Part shown: positions 25,715 to 33,601 of the stretch, one piece after another | Layout of the letters: every line of letters starts with the position of its first letter | Position numbering within the stretch: the stretch's first letter is position 1 | Source: Paramesorhizobium endophyticum | GTDB taxonomy: Bacteria; Pseudomonadota; Alphaproteobacteria; Rhizobiales; Rhizobiaceae | Assembly (NCBI RefSeq): GCF_014640615.1 | Contig: NZ_BMHH01000001.1 | Location: 124,001-188,000, forward strand | Length of the DNA stretch: 64,000 bases | Reading direction: 5' to 3' | Notes under the pieces: generated by a model | Told to the model about the DNA's origin: nothing | The model's input: only the letters and a program-made list of their open reading frames with translations | Databases searched by the model: none | Translations under genes and position numbers: made by a program

Positions 25715-26091
25715 TCGGACACGTCCGCATAAGCAGCGTCGATTGCTGCGGCGAGATCGCCGGACGCTGCGGCCTGTCCGGTTTCGTCCTGGTCCGGCTT
25801 GCCGTTCCATCTGGTATCCAGAATGTCGAACGCGAGCGGGAAGATTTCCATGATGGGGCGCGGCTTGGCGTAGGTATCGACAAGCACCTGCGCTTCCGCC
25901 GGGGAGGTGCCGCCGCCAATAAGGCCGGTGCGGATGATTTCGACCATATCCGCGAAGTGGAAATCCTGCCGCATGAAGCGGCCATAGAGCGCGGCAATCC
26001 CAACGCCGGTCTTGCGCTCCAATTCGTGAATCATTTCGGTTGTGAGGGCGAATGTCTTTTCGCCGTCACCAAAATAGGCGGTATGGTGCAT
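25711..26091 (-). CDS. GTA_gp10-like tail protein
   Basis: A 126-residue acidic protein: FALTTEMIHELERKTGVGIA, then FADMVEIIRTGLIGGGTSPA and a proline/aspartate-rich end. The layout matches the gene transfer agent gp10 family of small tail-assembly proteins. It lies between portal and protease-capsid, where a tail gene is unexpected. It starts just before the portal stop. Confidence 0.7.
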   Translation of the reverse strand: MHHTAYFGDGEKTFALTTEMIHELERKTGVGIAALYGRFMRQDFHFADMVEIIRTGLIGGGTSPAEAQVLVDTYAKPRPIMEIFPLAFDILDTRWNGKPDQDETGQAAASGDLAAAIDAAYADVSE

Positions 26092-27324
26092 TTAGGCTGT
26101 TTCCTTCGGCTGCGGACGTTCCGCCGGGCCGGTCGTGGTTGTGGTGACGTAGGGGTTTGCCAGTTCGTCGCCGTCGGGCAGGGCGGGCAGGTTCATTGCG
26201 GCGCGGACTTCGTTCGGGGTCATGGCGCGCATGGCGACAAGCTTCCCGAAGATTTCGGCCCGGCCCGCCGCGTCGGCGCGCTGAAGATCGTCAATGACGA
26301 ATTCGAAATAGAGGGTGTCGCGTTCTTCGTCCGTCAACAGGACGGTTGCATAAGCGTCCTGCCATTTGTCCAGCCATGGGCGAAGGCAAAGCTGAAGGAA
26401 GCTCGCCGCCATCTGTTCGGCATTGCTCCACGTCGCGCGCTCAAGCTGATAGAGCATGTGCGGCGGGACGCCGAAAATGCGGGCAATCTCGTTGATTTGC
26501 TCAAGGCGGTTTTCAATGAACTGCGCGTCTGTGCTGGTCATGACGGGCTGTTCAAATTTCCAGCCAGCATCAAGAATGAGCGGATCGCCGTTGGCGCTGC
26601 GCCGCCACTTGCGCCATGAGGTCAGGATATTCGCAATCGTGGTCGCGCCAGCCTCGCCGCCTTGCTTCGCTTCGTTCCAGATAATGCCGCTGGGACGAGC
26701 GCCGGAACCAAAGAACTGTGAGGTGTGGCGTTCAAGGATCGCTGCCACGCCGATGGCTTCCCGGCCAAGCTTGATCGGCGAAACGCCAGCGAAGGCCGGG
26801 ATATAGAGAACGTCACGGTAAGAAAGCTCGTCCTGCCCGCGTTCGGTCGAGACAAGGTAATAGGGTTCGCCGTCATCCTCGCACCTGCGCTGCACCTTCG
26901 ACGGGTCTAGCCGGTGAAGCTCAAGCGGGCGGTTGTCGGAAGCGCGGACAACCTGCGCATAGCCCGCGCCATGAAGCAGGGCGTCAACCGTAAGGTCAAC
27001 ACGAAGCTGCCCGGCACTCGTCCAGTCATTCACGCGGCTATGGGTGAGCTTATGGCCGGTGTGAACCTTCGCCGCTTCCTTGCTGCCATCGGTTTCCCGA
27101 TAGAGCTTGCAAGGCAACGAGCCGATGGTTTCGGAGATAAGCCGGACGGCCTGAAGAACTGCCGGGACGTGCATCGCGGAATAGCCAGTCACGGCGATGC
27201 CGGATGCGGTAGGGATCACGCCAAAGATTTCATTGATGGCGGGATCGGTGAGGGAATACGCTTTCTGTTCTGCCGGGAAGCCAAGGGCTTTCTTTGCACT
27301 CGAAACAATACCGGCAAAATTCAT
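26092..27324 (-). CDS. HK97-family phage portal protein
   Basis: A 410-residue portal. Family features are VPAVLQAVRLISETIGSLPC, HRLDPSKVQ, the GARPSGIIW region, QFIENRLEQINEIARIFGVP and a C-terminal AMTPNEVRAAMNLPAL. It forms the dodecameric vertex through which DNA enters. It is the first gene of the leftward operon, after the integrase, preceded by palindromes at 27334-27371. Confidence 0.94.
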   Translation of the reverse strand: MNFAGIVSSAKKALGFPAEQKAYSLTDPAINEIFGVIPTASGIAVTGYSAMHVPAVLQAVRLISETIGSLPCKLYRETDGSKEAAKVHTGHKLTHSRVNDWTSAGQLRVDLTVDALLHGAGYAQVVRASDNRPLELHRLDPSKVQRRCEDDGEPYYLVSTERGQDELSYRDVLYIPAFAGVSPIKLGREAIGVAAILERHTSQFFGSGARPSGIIWNEAKQGGEAGATTIANILTSWRKWRRSANGDPLILDAGWKFEQPVMTSTDAQFIENRLEQINEIARIFGVPPHMLYQLERATWSNAEQMAASFLQLCLRPWLDKWQDAYATVLLTDEERDTLYFEFVIDDLQRADAAGRAEIFGKLVAMRAMTPNEVRAAMNLPALPDGDELANPYVTTTTTGPAERPQPKETA

Positions 27325-27333
27325 TCATTCCGT

Positions 27334-27371
27334 CCTCAATTCAACTTGAGGCGGATTGTCTCATAATGAGA
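27334..27371. promoter_or_regulatory. Palindromes upstream of the structural operon
   Basis: CCTCAA-6-TTGAGG (27334-27351) lies ten bases before the portal start and could form a leader hairpin. TCTCAT-A-ATGAGA (27359-27371) is a perfect 13-bp palindrome further upstream in an AT-rich region. The gap 27325-27420 probably holds the operon promoter. Confidence 0.45.
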
Positions 27372-27420
27372 ACAGAAAGTGAATCCTATAAATCACAAAA
27401 TTTGATGAATTTTTGATAAT

Positions 27421-29211
27421 TCATCTAAATAAGTGATCTATTTTCAGGCCGGGATACGCAATCGCATTTACCAGTTCCAATCGCTGTTCAAGGATACCTT
27501 GGGGCAAAATGCCATAAATGCCGGTCGTGCTGGCTTTGGTGTGTCCAAGGATGAAGCCGAAATTCTCATCGAGATAACCAGCACGGCGAAGGGCGTCTGC
27601 CGCGCCATGGCGGAAGCTATAGAGGGACAGACCGCGACCGTTCTTCATGCCAAGCCTGATAAGGTAGCGCCCAAACTCGCGGCTGAAATCGGCAATCATC
27701 TGGCCGCGCGAATTTCGTTCAGCGAGCGGAAAAAGGCGGGTCTGTCCTGCCTTCTTCATACCTGCGTGGTAATCGAGGAAACCAAGCTTCACGAGTTCCT
27801 TATGAACCGGGACGACACGCATTGAACCTTCGGTTTTAACGCTCTTATCCCCCTCCCCTTCTTCGGTAATATGCATGATCCAATGGCCGTGCTCCTGCCG
27901 AACGTCCGAAACGGCAAGCTGCGCAATCTCTGCCGGGCGAGCGCCGGAATAGAGCATGATCAATGGAACCCAATAGCGATGATCCCGAATAAGGACATTC
28001 CCCAGCTTATTCCAAAAACGGGGTGCGTCGTCGCTCTGGCATCCGGTGAAAAGCGGCGACTTGAACAGGGTGTTCATTTGATCGGTAGTGAATACCTTTT
28101 TAGATTTTTCCTTCTTCTTCGCGAGGAACATATCAGCTACCGGATTGCTATCGATATAGCCGCTATCAGTGAGCCAGCCACAAAATGCGCCAAGACTGGA
28201 AAGATAGCGGTTGACGGTGCGCGGCGTGAGAACTGGCTTCCCTACGGTTTCATTGTGCTTGACGATCTGCGCAAGCTTCATGCCTTCGAACGCCTTCGTC
28301 TCTGTCGCCTTCACGGGATACTTCATTAAGAGCGCCTTCCATTCGCGGACGGCCTTCTTATCGATCCGCTGCACGGGGCAAGTGCTGCCGACATGCTGAA
28401 GGAAGGTGCCGATATCGCGGCGGGCCTGATTGAGCGTGTCGGCGGTGATGCTTTTGGGATTCTCGCGGGCGTAGGTGTCGAATAGCTCCATGATGCTTTC
28501 CCCCGGCGCTGCGGTTTCGCGGGCGGTGCCGGTCGCGGGCTTGACGATAGGGTCTTTCGGAACGCCGGAATAATCGCCATTGTCGCGTTCAAGGGTGCGC
28601 TGCAAGCCTTCAATTTCGGCCCGCGTCATGAGGGTGCAAAGCTCGCGGTATTCATCCGAGCCGACTTCCACAAGCAGGCGATGACGGGCGATGAAGTCCC
28701 GGACGGCGGGTTCGATTAGCCTAATATCGCCGGAAGTAAGAGCGAGCTTACTTGCTGCCAAACGGCGCGCTCGCAAATTGGCGTCGTCGGTGCGAGCGCG
28801 AAGCATAAGCTCATAGTCGGTGTAGGCGTTGATCATGCCGATGAAATCGTCGGAATTGATTTCGCCCATATCGATACGACGATAGAGCCGGTGCAATTCT
28901 GCTTCCGTCTGGTCGGGCGTCGGCATGTCGCGGCGCTTCTGTTCGTCGCGCTGAAGCGTCGTCTCATAGTGCTGCCATACGGCTGCGGCCTTGTCGTCGG
29001 GCGTGATATCGCGGCGGGAACGAAGGTCTTCAAACTGCCGGTTCCAGCCTTCAACTACGGGCCACATTTCCCGCTTGGCTATGTTCTCATCCTTGGTGCC
29101 GAGCGCCTTCACCAACTCCTTCTTACCGACGATTTCGACAAGATCGGTCGGAACCTTGACGCGAGCATAGTAGCTTGCACCACGCCGGAGAAGGTAACTT
29201 ATACGCGCCAT
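27421..29211 (-). CDS. int: Tyrosine recombinase (phage-type integrase)
   Basis: A 596-residue integrase, longer than usual because of an extended N-terminal region (a DUF6538-like start, ISYLLRRGASYYARVKVP). The core-binding region lies at about 235-365. The catalytic domain carries the first arginine in LYSGARPAEIAQL, SFRHG with R534, GHTKA with H557 and the nucleophile Y566 (GIYG). The usual first histidine of box II is a tyrosine (Y531). It lies 117 bases from the right attachment core and should recombine the element at the tRNA-Gln end. No excisionase is obvious. Confidence 0.92.
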   Translation of the reverse strand: MARISYLLRRGASYYARVKVPTDLVEIVGKKELVKALGTKDENIAKREMWPVVEGWNRQFEDLRSRRDITPDDKAAAVWQHYETTLQRDEQKRRDMPTPDQTEAELHRLYRRIDMGEINSDDFIGMINAYTDYELMLRARTDDANLRARRLAASKLALTSGDIRLIEPAVRDFIARHRLLVEVGSDEYRELCTLMTRAEIEGLQRTLERDNGDYSGVPKDPIVKPATGTARETAAPGESIMELFDTYARENPKSITADTLNQARRDIGTFLQHVGSTCPVQRIDKKAVREWKALLMKYPVKATETKAFEGMKLAQIVKHNETVGKPVLTPRTVNRYLSSLGAFCGWLTDSGYIDSNPVADMFLAKKKEKSKKVFTTDQMNTLFKSPLFTGCQSDDAPRFWNKLGNVLIRDHRYWVPLIMLYSGARPAEIAQLAVSDVRQEHGHWIMHITEEGEGDKSVKTEGSMRVVPVHKELVKLGFLDYHAGMKKAGQTRLFPLAERNSRGQMIADFSREFGRYLIRLGMKNGRGLSLYSFRHGAADALRRAGYLDENFGFILGHTKASTTGIYGILPQGILEQRLELVNAIAYPGLKIDHLFR

Positions 29212-29233
29212 TTCTGCCCCCGTGTAGCATCCC

Positions 29234-29255
29234 GGTGTTACAGTCTGGTGTTACA
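29234..29255. other. Tandem GGTGTTACA repeats near attR
   Basis: Two direct copies of GGTGTTACA (29234-29242 and 29247-29255), 13 bp apart, between int and the right core. The shared GTGTTACA also occurs near attL. They are candidate integrase arm sites or an autoregulatory site for int. Confidence 0.4.
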
Positions 29256-29328
29256 ACATTGGGAAAAATAGGTCAATAAAATCAAATAAATAAAAGAAAA
29301 CAAAGGGCTGAAAAAAGTTGGATTTTGT

Positions 29329-29345
29329 TCCAGGTTCCCCAGCCA
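29329..29345. other. attR core
   Basis: Direct repeat of the tRNA-Gln 3' end, 17 of 17 bases identical to 12695-12711. The rest of the tRNA is absent here. Confidence 0.92.
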
Positions 29346-29371
29346 TCCCTTCTTTAAACAGTACGATGTCT

Positions 29372-30007
29372 TCAGTGTGGTTGCCGATCGGCGATCACAT
29401 AGGCGCAGCGGCGCGCTCCTTTCAGGAGATGCTCGACGCGGCGCACTTCCACATCGGGGCCGAGGGCATTTTGGAATATGCTAAGCTCGGACACGCATAA
29501 TTTCTGGCAGGCGGTTGCTGCCACGCAGATTGGGCAATGGTTCTCGACCAGCAGCATGCCGCCGTCTTCCATCGGTATCGCCTCGGCCATGTAGCCTTCG
29601 GCGGAGCGAACCCGCGCCAGTTCCTCCACTTTTTCCTTGAGCGCGCCGAACGGGGCCAGGCCTTCCCTGTAGGTGGCAAGCGTTGCGGTTTCGCGATGCG
29701 AGATCAGGCGGTCCAGGCCTTCATTGCCGAAAACCGCCTTTATCGAAGTGAGGAGATCGACCGTCATGCCGGCGTGATTGTCGGGGAACTGCCGGTTTGC
29801 CGTATCCGTCAGGTGCCAGAAGCGCTTCGGCCTGCCGACGCTCTCGCGGCTGTCCTCGAAGTCGACAAGCCCCGCCTCGTGAAGCCGCCCCAGCATCTGG
29901 CGCACCGCGACCGGCGTGATCGAGAGCTTTTCGGCAAGGGACGCCGCCGTCTGGGGGCCAGATACTTTCAACGAATAGAGCATGCGGTTTGTGGTGCGGT
30001 CCTGCAT
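29372..30007 (-). CDS. SufR-like HTH regulator with Fe-S-type cysteine motif
   Basis: A 211-residue regulator. The N-terminal winged helix (GPQTAASLAEKLSITPVAVR, GLVDFEDSRESVGRPKRFW) is joined to a C-terminal ENHCPICVAATACQKLC and RRCAY. This cysteine pattern resembles SufR-type repressors that hold an Fe-S cluster, so redox or iron sensing is likely. A start at 30043 is possible; TATAAT at 30014-30019 on the same strand complicates the choice. It is divergent from an MFS exporter, its probable target. Confidence 0.75.
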   Translation of the reverse strand: MQDRTTNRMLYSLKVSGPQTAASLAEKLSITPVAVRQMLGRLHEAGLVDFEDSRESVGRPKRFWHLTDTANRQFPDNHAGMTVDLLTSIKAVFGNEGLDRLISHRETATLATYREGLAPFGALKEKVEELARVRSAEGYMAEAIPMEDGGMLLVENHCPICVAATACQKLCVSELSIFQNALGPDVEVRRVEHLLKGARRCAYVIADRQPH

Positions 30008-30050
30008 GGGCCCATTATAGGCGCACCGAATTAAAAAAGCCATTGCTTTT

Positions 30051-30068
30051 TATATTCGCGGGAATATA
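30051..30068. promoter_or_regulatory. Candidate operator TATATTC-4-GAATATA
   Basis: A perfect seven-bp inverted repeat separated by GCGG, in the gap between the divergent regulator and MFS genes. It is the obvious binding site for the regulator. Confidence 0.55.
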
Positions 30069-30103
30069 GAAACATACATCTTATCAAAATCGAGGATATT
30101 CCC

Positions 30104-31534
30104 ATGATCGAGTCGGCTGAACCCAGTGATGCGCGCTGGTCCGAGCTTCTGACGCCGCGCTATTCGGCGGCGACGACGACCCTGTGCCTTGGCGTCGCTC
30201 TTTTCGCCTTCAACGGGTTTCTGGTCTCCACCTCGCTCCCCACGGCCGTTACCGAAATCGGCGGGGTTGCGCTGATTTCCTGGGCTTTCACGCTCTACCT
30301 CGTTCTTTCCATCGTCGGCGGCTCGGCGGCAGCGCTGCTGAAGGGGCGGCTCGGGGCGCGCAATGCGCTGGTTGGTTCGGCGCTGCTCTTCCTCCTGGGA
30401 ACGCTGATCGCCGCTTTCGCCTCCTCGATGACGGAAGTGCTGATCGGGCGGGCCTTGCAGGGGCTCGGCGAAGGGATCATCGCGGCGATCTGCTATGCAT
30501 TGATACCGGAACTGTTTCCGTCTCGTCTTGTCGCCAAGGTGTTCGGGGCGGAGGCGGTGGTGTGGGCCATCGCGGCCTTCGGCGGGCCGCTGGTGTCGGG
30601 CATGCTGACGGAGCATCTGTCCTGGCGGGCGGCCTTCCTGGTCAATGTGCCGCTGTCGCTCATCTTCATTGCCCTCACATTGCGGATCGTGCCGCGTTCC
30701 GACGCCCGGATGACGCGCGCGTTCGTTCCGTTCGTTCGGCTTGGAGCGATTGGCGGCGGCATCATGCTCGTCGCGCTTGCCAGCATCGTGGATGCGATGG
30801 CGGTGCAGGCGCTGTTCGTCGTCGGCGCAGCGGTCACGCTGGTTTCCGTCGCGGTTTTCGACCGGCGCAGCGCGACGCCGCTCTTCCCCTCCGATGCCTT
30901 TTCGCTGAACTCCACTGTCGGCATCGGCCTGTGGATCGTCCTGCTCATGCCCGTGGCCCAAGCGGTGACCTCGGTCTATCTGGTGATGACGCTGCAGAAT
31001 CTCTGGGGCTACAAGCCGACCATGGCGGGCGCGTTCCATGCGACGTTCGCCATCGCCTGGAGCCTTTTGGCCATCCTCGTCGCCAATATCATGGACCCGC
31101 GCTACCGGGTGTGGCTCATCCGCCTGGGGCCGACGCTTCTCGTCGCCGGGCTTGCCGTCATCGTCGCGGGATTCCGGATGGATGCGCCGCTGATCGTGAT
31201 GGCGGGACAGATTGGCATAGGCGCCGGATTCGGCGTAAGCTGGGGCTTCCTGAGCCAGACGATCATGGAATCGGCGCCCGATGCCGAGCGCGACCGGGCT
31301 TCGGCGCTGCTGCCGACCCTGCAATCGGCAGGCTACGCCATCGGCGCGGCAATAGCGGGGCTGACGGCCAATGCCGCCGGATATCCGGGCGCAGCAACCC
31401 CGGAAGCATTGCGGGACGCGACGATCACGGTGTTCCTGGTATTCACCGTCATCGGCGTGGGCGCGCTCATCGCCGGCTATGCCCTGCCGACAGGCAAACG
31501 GGCCATTCCGGCGCTCGGCGGAAGCAAAAGTTGA
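30104..31534 (+). CDS. MFS transporter (DHA2-like)
   Basis: A 476-residue transporter. FNGFLVSTSLPTAVTEIGG is the first helix, KGRLGARNALVG the loop 2-3 motif, and GRALQGLGEGIIAAICYALI helix 4. The length suggests 12-14 helices. It is divergent from the SufR-like regulator, suggesting export induced by a redox, iron or drug signal; the substrate is unknown. Confidence 0.83.
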   Translation: MIESAEPSDARWSELLTPRYSAATTTLCLGVALFAFNGFLVSTSLPTAVTEIGGVALISWAFTLYLVLSIVGGSAAALLKGRLGARNALVGSALLFLLGTLIAAFASSMTEVLIGRALQGLGEGIIAAICYALIPELFPSRLVAKVFGAEAVVWAIAAFGGPLVSGMLTEHLSWRAAFLVNVPLSLIFIALTLRIVPRSDARMTRAFVPFVRLGAIGGGIMLVALASIVDAMAVQALFVVGAAVTLVSVAVFDRRSATPLFPSDAFSLNSTVGIGLWIVLLMPVAQAVTSVYLVMTLQNLWGYKPTMAGAFHATFAIAWSLLAILVANIMDPRYRVWLIRLGPTLLVAGLAVIVAGFRMDAPLIVMAGQIGIGAGFGVSWGFLSQTIMESAPDAERDRASALLPTLQSAGYAIGAAIAGLTANAAGYPGAATPEALRDATITVFLVFTVIGVGALIAGYALPTGKRAIPALGGSKS

Positions 31535-31615
31535 AGATCAATAAAAAACGCCATTCTCCAATGATATACTTTCGCTTAATCTCTCGAAATTCCGATGGGA
31601 GGTTAAGCGAGCATC

Positions 31616-32896
31616 ATGCCGAAGAACATCGTCATTCTCTTCGACGGAACCTCGAACGAAATCTCCGCTGACCGGACAAATGTCCTGCGTCTTTACGGCA
31701 TGCTGGAGAAGAGCGATCGGCAGCTTGTCTTTTACGATCCCGGCGTCGGCACCATCGGCCCGCAGAATGCCTGGCTCCGCTTTTGGCGCAAGGCGGGCGA
31801 AATCTGGGGCATGGCGACGGGCTGGGGTCTCGACCAGAATGTGAAGGACGCCTACCGCTTTCTGGTCGAAAACTACGAAAAGGGTCCGCGGAAGGAAGGA
31901 AGGCCGCGCGAGCGGGACAGCATCTATATCTTCGGCTTCAGCCGGGGCGCCTATAGCGCGCGCGTGCTGGCCGGGTTCATCCACACGATCGGGCTTATCA
32001 AAAAGCAGAACCTGAACCTCCTCGATTACGCCTATCGCGCCTATACGCGCATCGGCGACAGGGAAGTGGACAGTTTCGCCGAAGTCCGGCTCTATGAGCG
32101 CATCCTTAACCCGGACCATCCGCCCATCCGCCTGCTCGGCCTTTTCGACACGGTTGCCTCGGTGATCGAGAGCGGGCCATATCTGCCGCGCCTGAGCTCC
32201 CAAGCCTTTACCCAGAAGAACCCTAGCGTCGAATCGATCCGCCATGCCGTGTCGATGGACGAGCGGCGCACCATGTTCCGCCCGCTGCTGTGGTCCAGGG
32301 GGCAAGATTATTTCGGCAACCCTTTCAATCGCGCCGCCGCCCGGCCGCAGGATTTGCGCGAGGTGTGGTTCCGCGGGATCCATGACGATGTCGGCGGCGG
32401 TTATCCCGAAGACCAGAGCGGGCTGCCGAAGGTTACGCTCGAATGGATGTTCGACGAAACAAAGCCGATGGGGCTCCATTACCGGACGCAGACGGCCAAC
32501 GATATTCTCGGGAAAAACCCCGCGAAAAAACACTATGTGCCGCCGAATCCGCTCGCGCCGATCCACCAGAACATAAACTGGGCGTGGGCGATATTGGAGA
32601 TCATCCCCTGCCGCCGCCCGGAAGGCTGCAAAAGGCGGGGGTTGTTCGGGCTCATCCTCCCCCTCTTCGATTGGCGCGTCATCCCGGAGGGTGCCGTTCT
32701 TCACGCGTCCGTGCTGGAGCGGGCGAAGCTGATCGGCGACCTTCCGCCGAATATGCCCTCGGTTTACGAGGTTGACGGGAAGCCCATAACAATCCCCGCA
32801 TCGGCGCTTCCCAAGGAAACGAAAAAGGCGGCAAGCCGTAAAACCGCCCCTTCCCGCCCCCGCTTGCGCAGACGAGGCAGCCCGGAGGTCCAGTAA
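31616..32896 (+). CDS. Tle1-like phospholipase / DUF2235 alpha-beta hydrolase
   Basis: A 426-residue DUF2235 (T6SS Tle1 catalytic-domain) protein. It begins with IVILFDGTSNE (5-15). The nucleophile elbow GFSRG has S109, D178 lies in LFDTVAS, and H256 in the hallmark GIHDDVGGGY. The C-terminus is rich in K, R and P. There is no signal peptide and no T6SS, VgrG or immunity gene nearby, so an interbacterial-effector role cannot be assumed. A housekeeping lipase role is equally possible. Confidence 0.82.
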   Translation: MPKNIVILFDGTSNEISADRTNVLRLYGMLEKSDRQLVFYDPGVGTIGPQNAWLRFWRKAGEIWGMATGWGLDQNVKDAYRFLVENYEKGPRKEGRPRERDSIYIFGFSRGAYSARVLAGFIHTIGLIKKQNLNLLDYAYRAYTRIGDREVDSFAEVRLYERILNPDHPPIRLLGLFDTVASVIESGPYLPRLSSQAFTQKNPSVESIRHAVSMDERRTMFRPLLWSRGQDYFGNPFNRAAARPQDLREVWFRGIHDDVGGGYPEDQSGLPKVTLEWMFDETKPMGLHYRTQTANDILGKNPAKKHYVPPNPLAPIHQNINWAWAILEIIPCRRPEGCKRRGLFGLILPLFDWRVIPEGAVLHASVLERAKLIGDLPPNMPSVYEVDGKPITIPASALPKETKKAASRKTAPSRPRLRRRGSPEVQ

Positions 32897-33156
32897 ACGG
32901 CGTGCTGCCGAGCCGCTCGCTCACTCCGCTAGCGGATTCACACATTATTTACAATTTTCACAATCCTGTGTCCGCCCACAGGTAGAGGCTTGCGCTGATA
33001 ATAACGACTTGTTACATTGTGTAACCGTTCGCTAAATCGCGTCGGACTTGGGCGGGGGCCCCAGTTGCCGCGGCATCGCCGGAACAGGCGGTGCAGAGAT
33101 TCACTGAGATAGGGCGTGGGCGCAGCTGATAGGCGCAACGCACTAGGAGGTTGAAA

Positions 33157-33261
33157 ATGAGCGAGATAACGAAAACCGCGATATTCTATTCGATGATGAT
33201 CATCACGCTCAATATGGCGCTCGCCATCAGCGTAATGGGACATGACATTCTGCTGCCCTGA
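33157..33261 (+). CDS. Short membrane protein (34 residues)
   Basis: A small ORF with a strong ribosome site (TAGGAGG, six bases before ATG). The product MSEITKTAIFYSMMIITLNM and onward is a charged start followed by one hydrophobic helix and a short polar tail. The surrounding gap is otherwise empty. No family recognised. Confidence 0.55.
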   Translation: MSEITKTAIFYSMMIITLNMALAISVMGHDILLP

Positions 33262-33370
33262 AAGTTTCGGGGAGTGAGGGAATAAGTGAGCAGGGAGATA
33301 TGCTGCCCTGTTTTCTTACTCCCTTATTCCCTTGTGCGATTCATGTTTTGATGGAATCGTGAGGCATACC

Positions 33371-33549
33371 CCTCATCCGACCGCGCTGTCGCGCGGCCAC
33401 CTTCTCCCACAAGGGGAGAAGGCTGGAGCCCTGCATTACCGTTCCCGCTAATCGCAAACGCTGGTAGTTTGGCAGCCATGCCTGTGCAATCCACCCTCCC
33501 TTCCCCCCTGTGGGAGAAGGTGGCGGCGCGGAGCGCGGTCGGATGAGGG
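33371..33549. repeat. Palindromic intergenic repeat (family B variant)
   Basis: CCCCTCATCCGACCGCGC at the left pairs with GCGCGGTCGGATGAGGGG at the right, and CTTCTCCCACAAGG with the corresponding inner strand. It lies 3' of the ABC ATPase gene and fills most of the gap from 33262 to 33601. Confidence 0.8.
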
Positions 33550-33601
33550 GTCCCTTCCAGGCGCTTCCGTTTAAAGGGGAAATGCCTGATCCCTACCCTT
33601 C

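Larger units (their letters stand above)
12695..29345. mobile_element. Integrated capsid-encoding element (reduced prophage or satellite)
   Basis: About 16.6 kb bounded by a 17-bp direct repeat, inserted at a tRNA-Gln 3' end, with a tyrosine integrase beside the right end. The contents are regulators and small ORFs at the left, about 1 kb without a convincing gene, and a leftward operon encoding tape measure, terminase subunits, head-closure, gp10, connector, HNH, chaperones, fused protease-capsid and portal. All visible frames are intact and many overlap by ATGA or TGATG. I find no tail tube, tail tip/fibre, lysis, replication or CI-like repressor gene, and terminase lies at the distal end instead of before portal. 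Confidence 0.9.
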
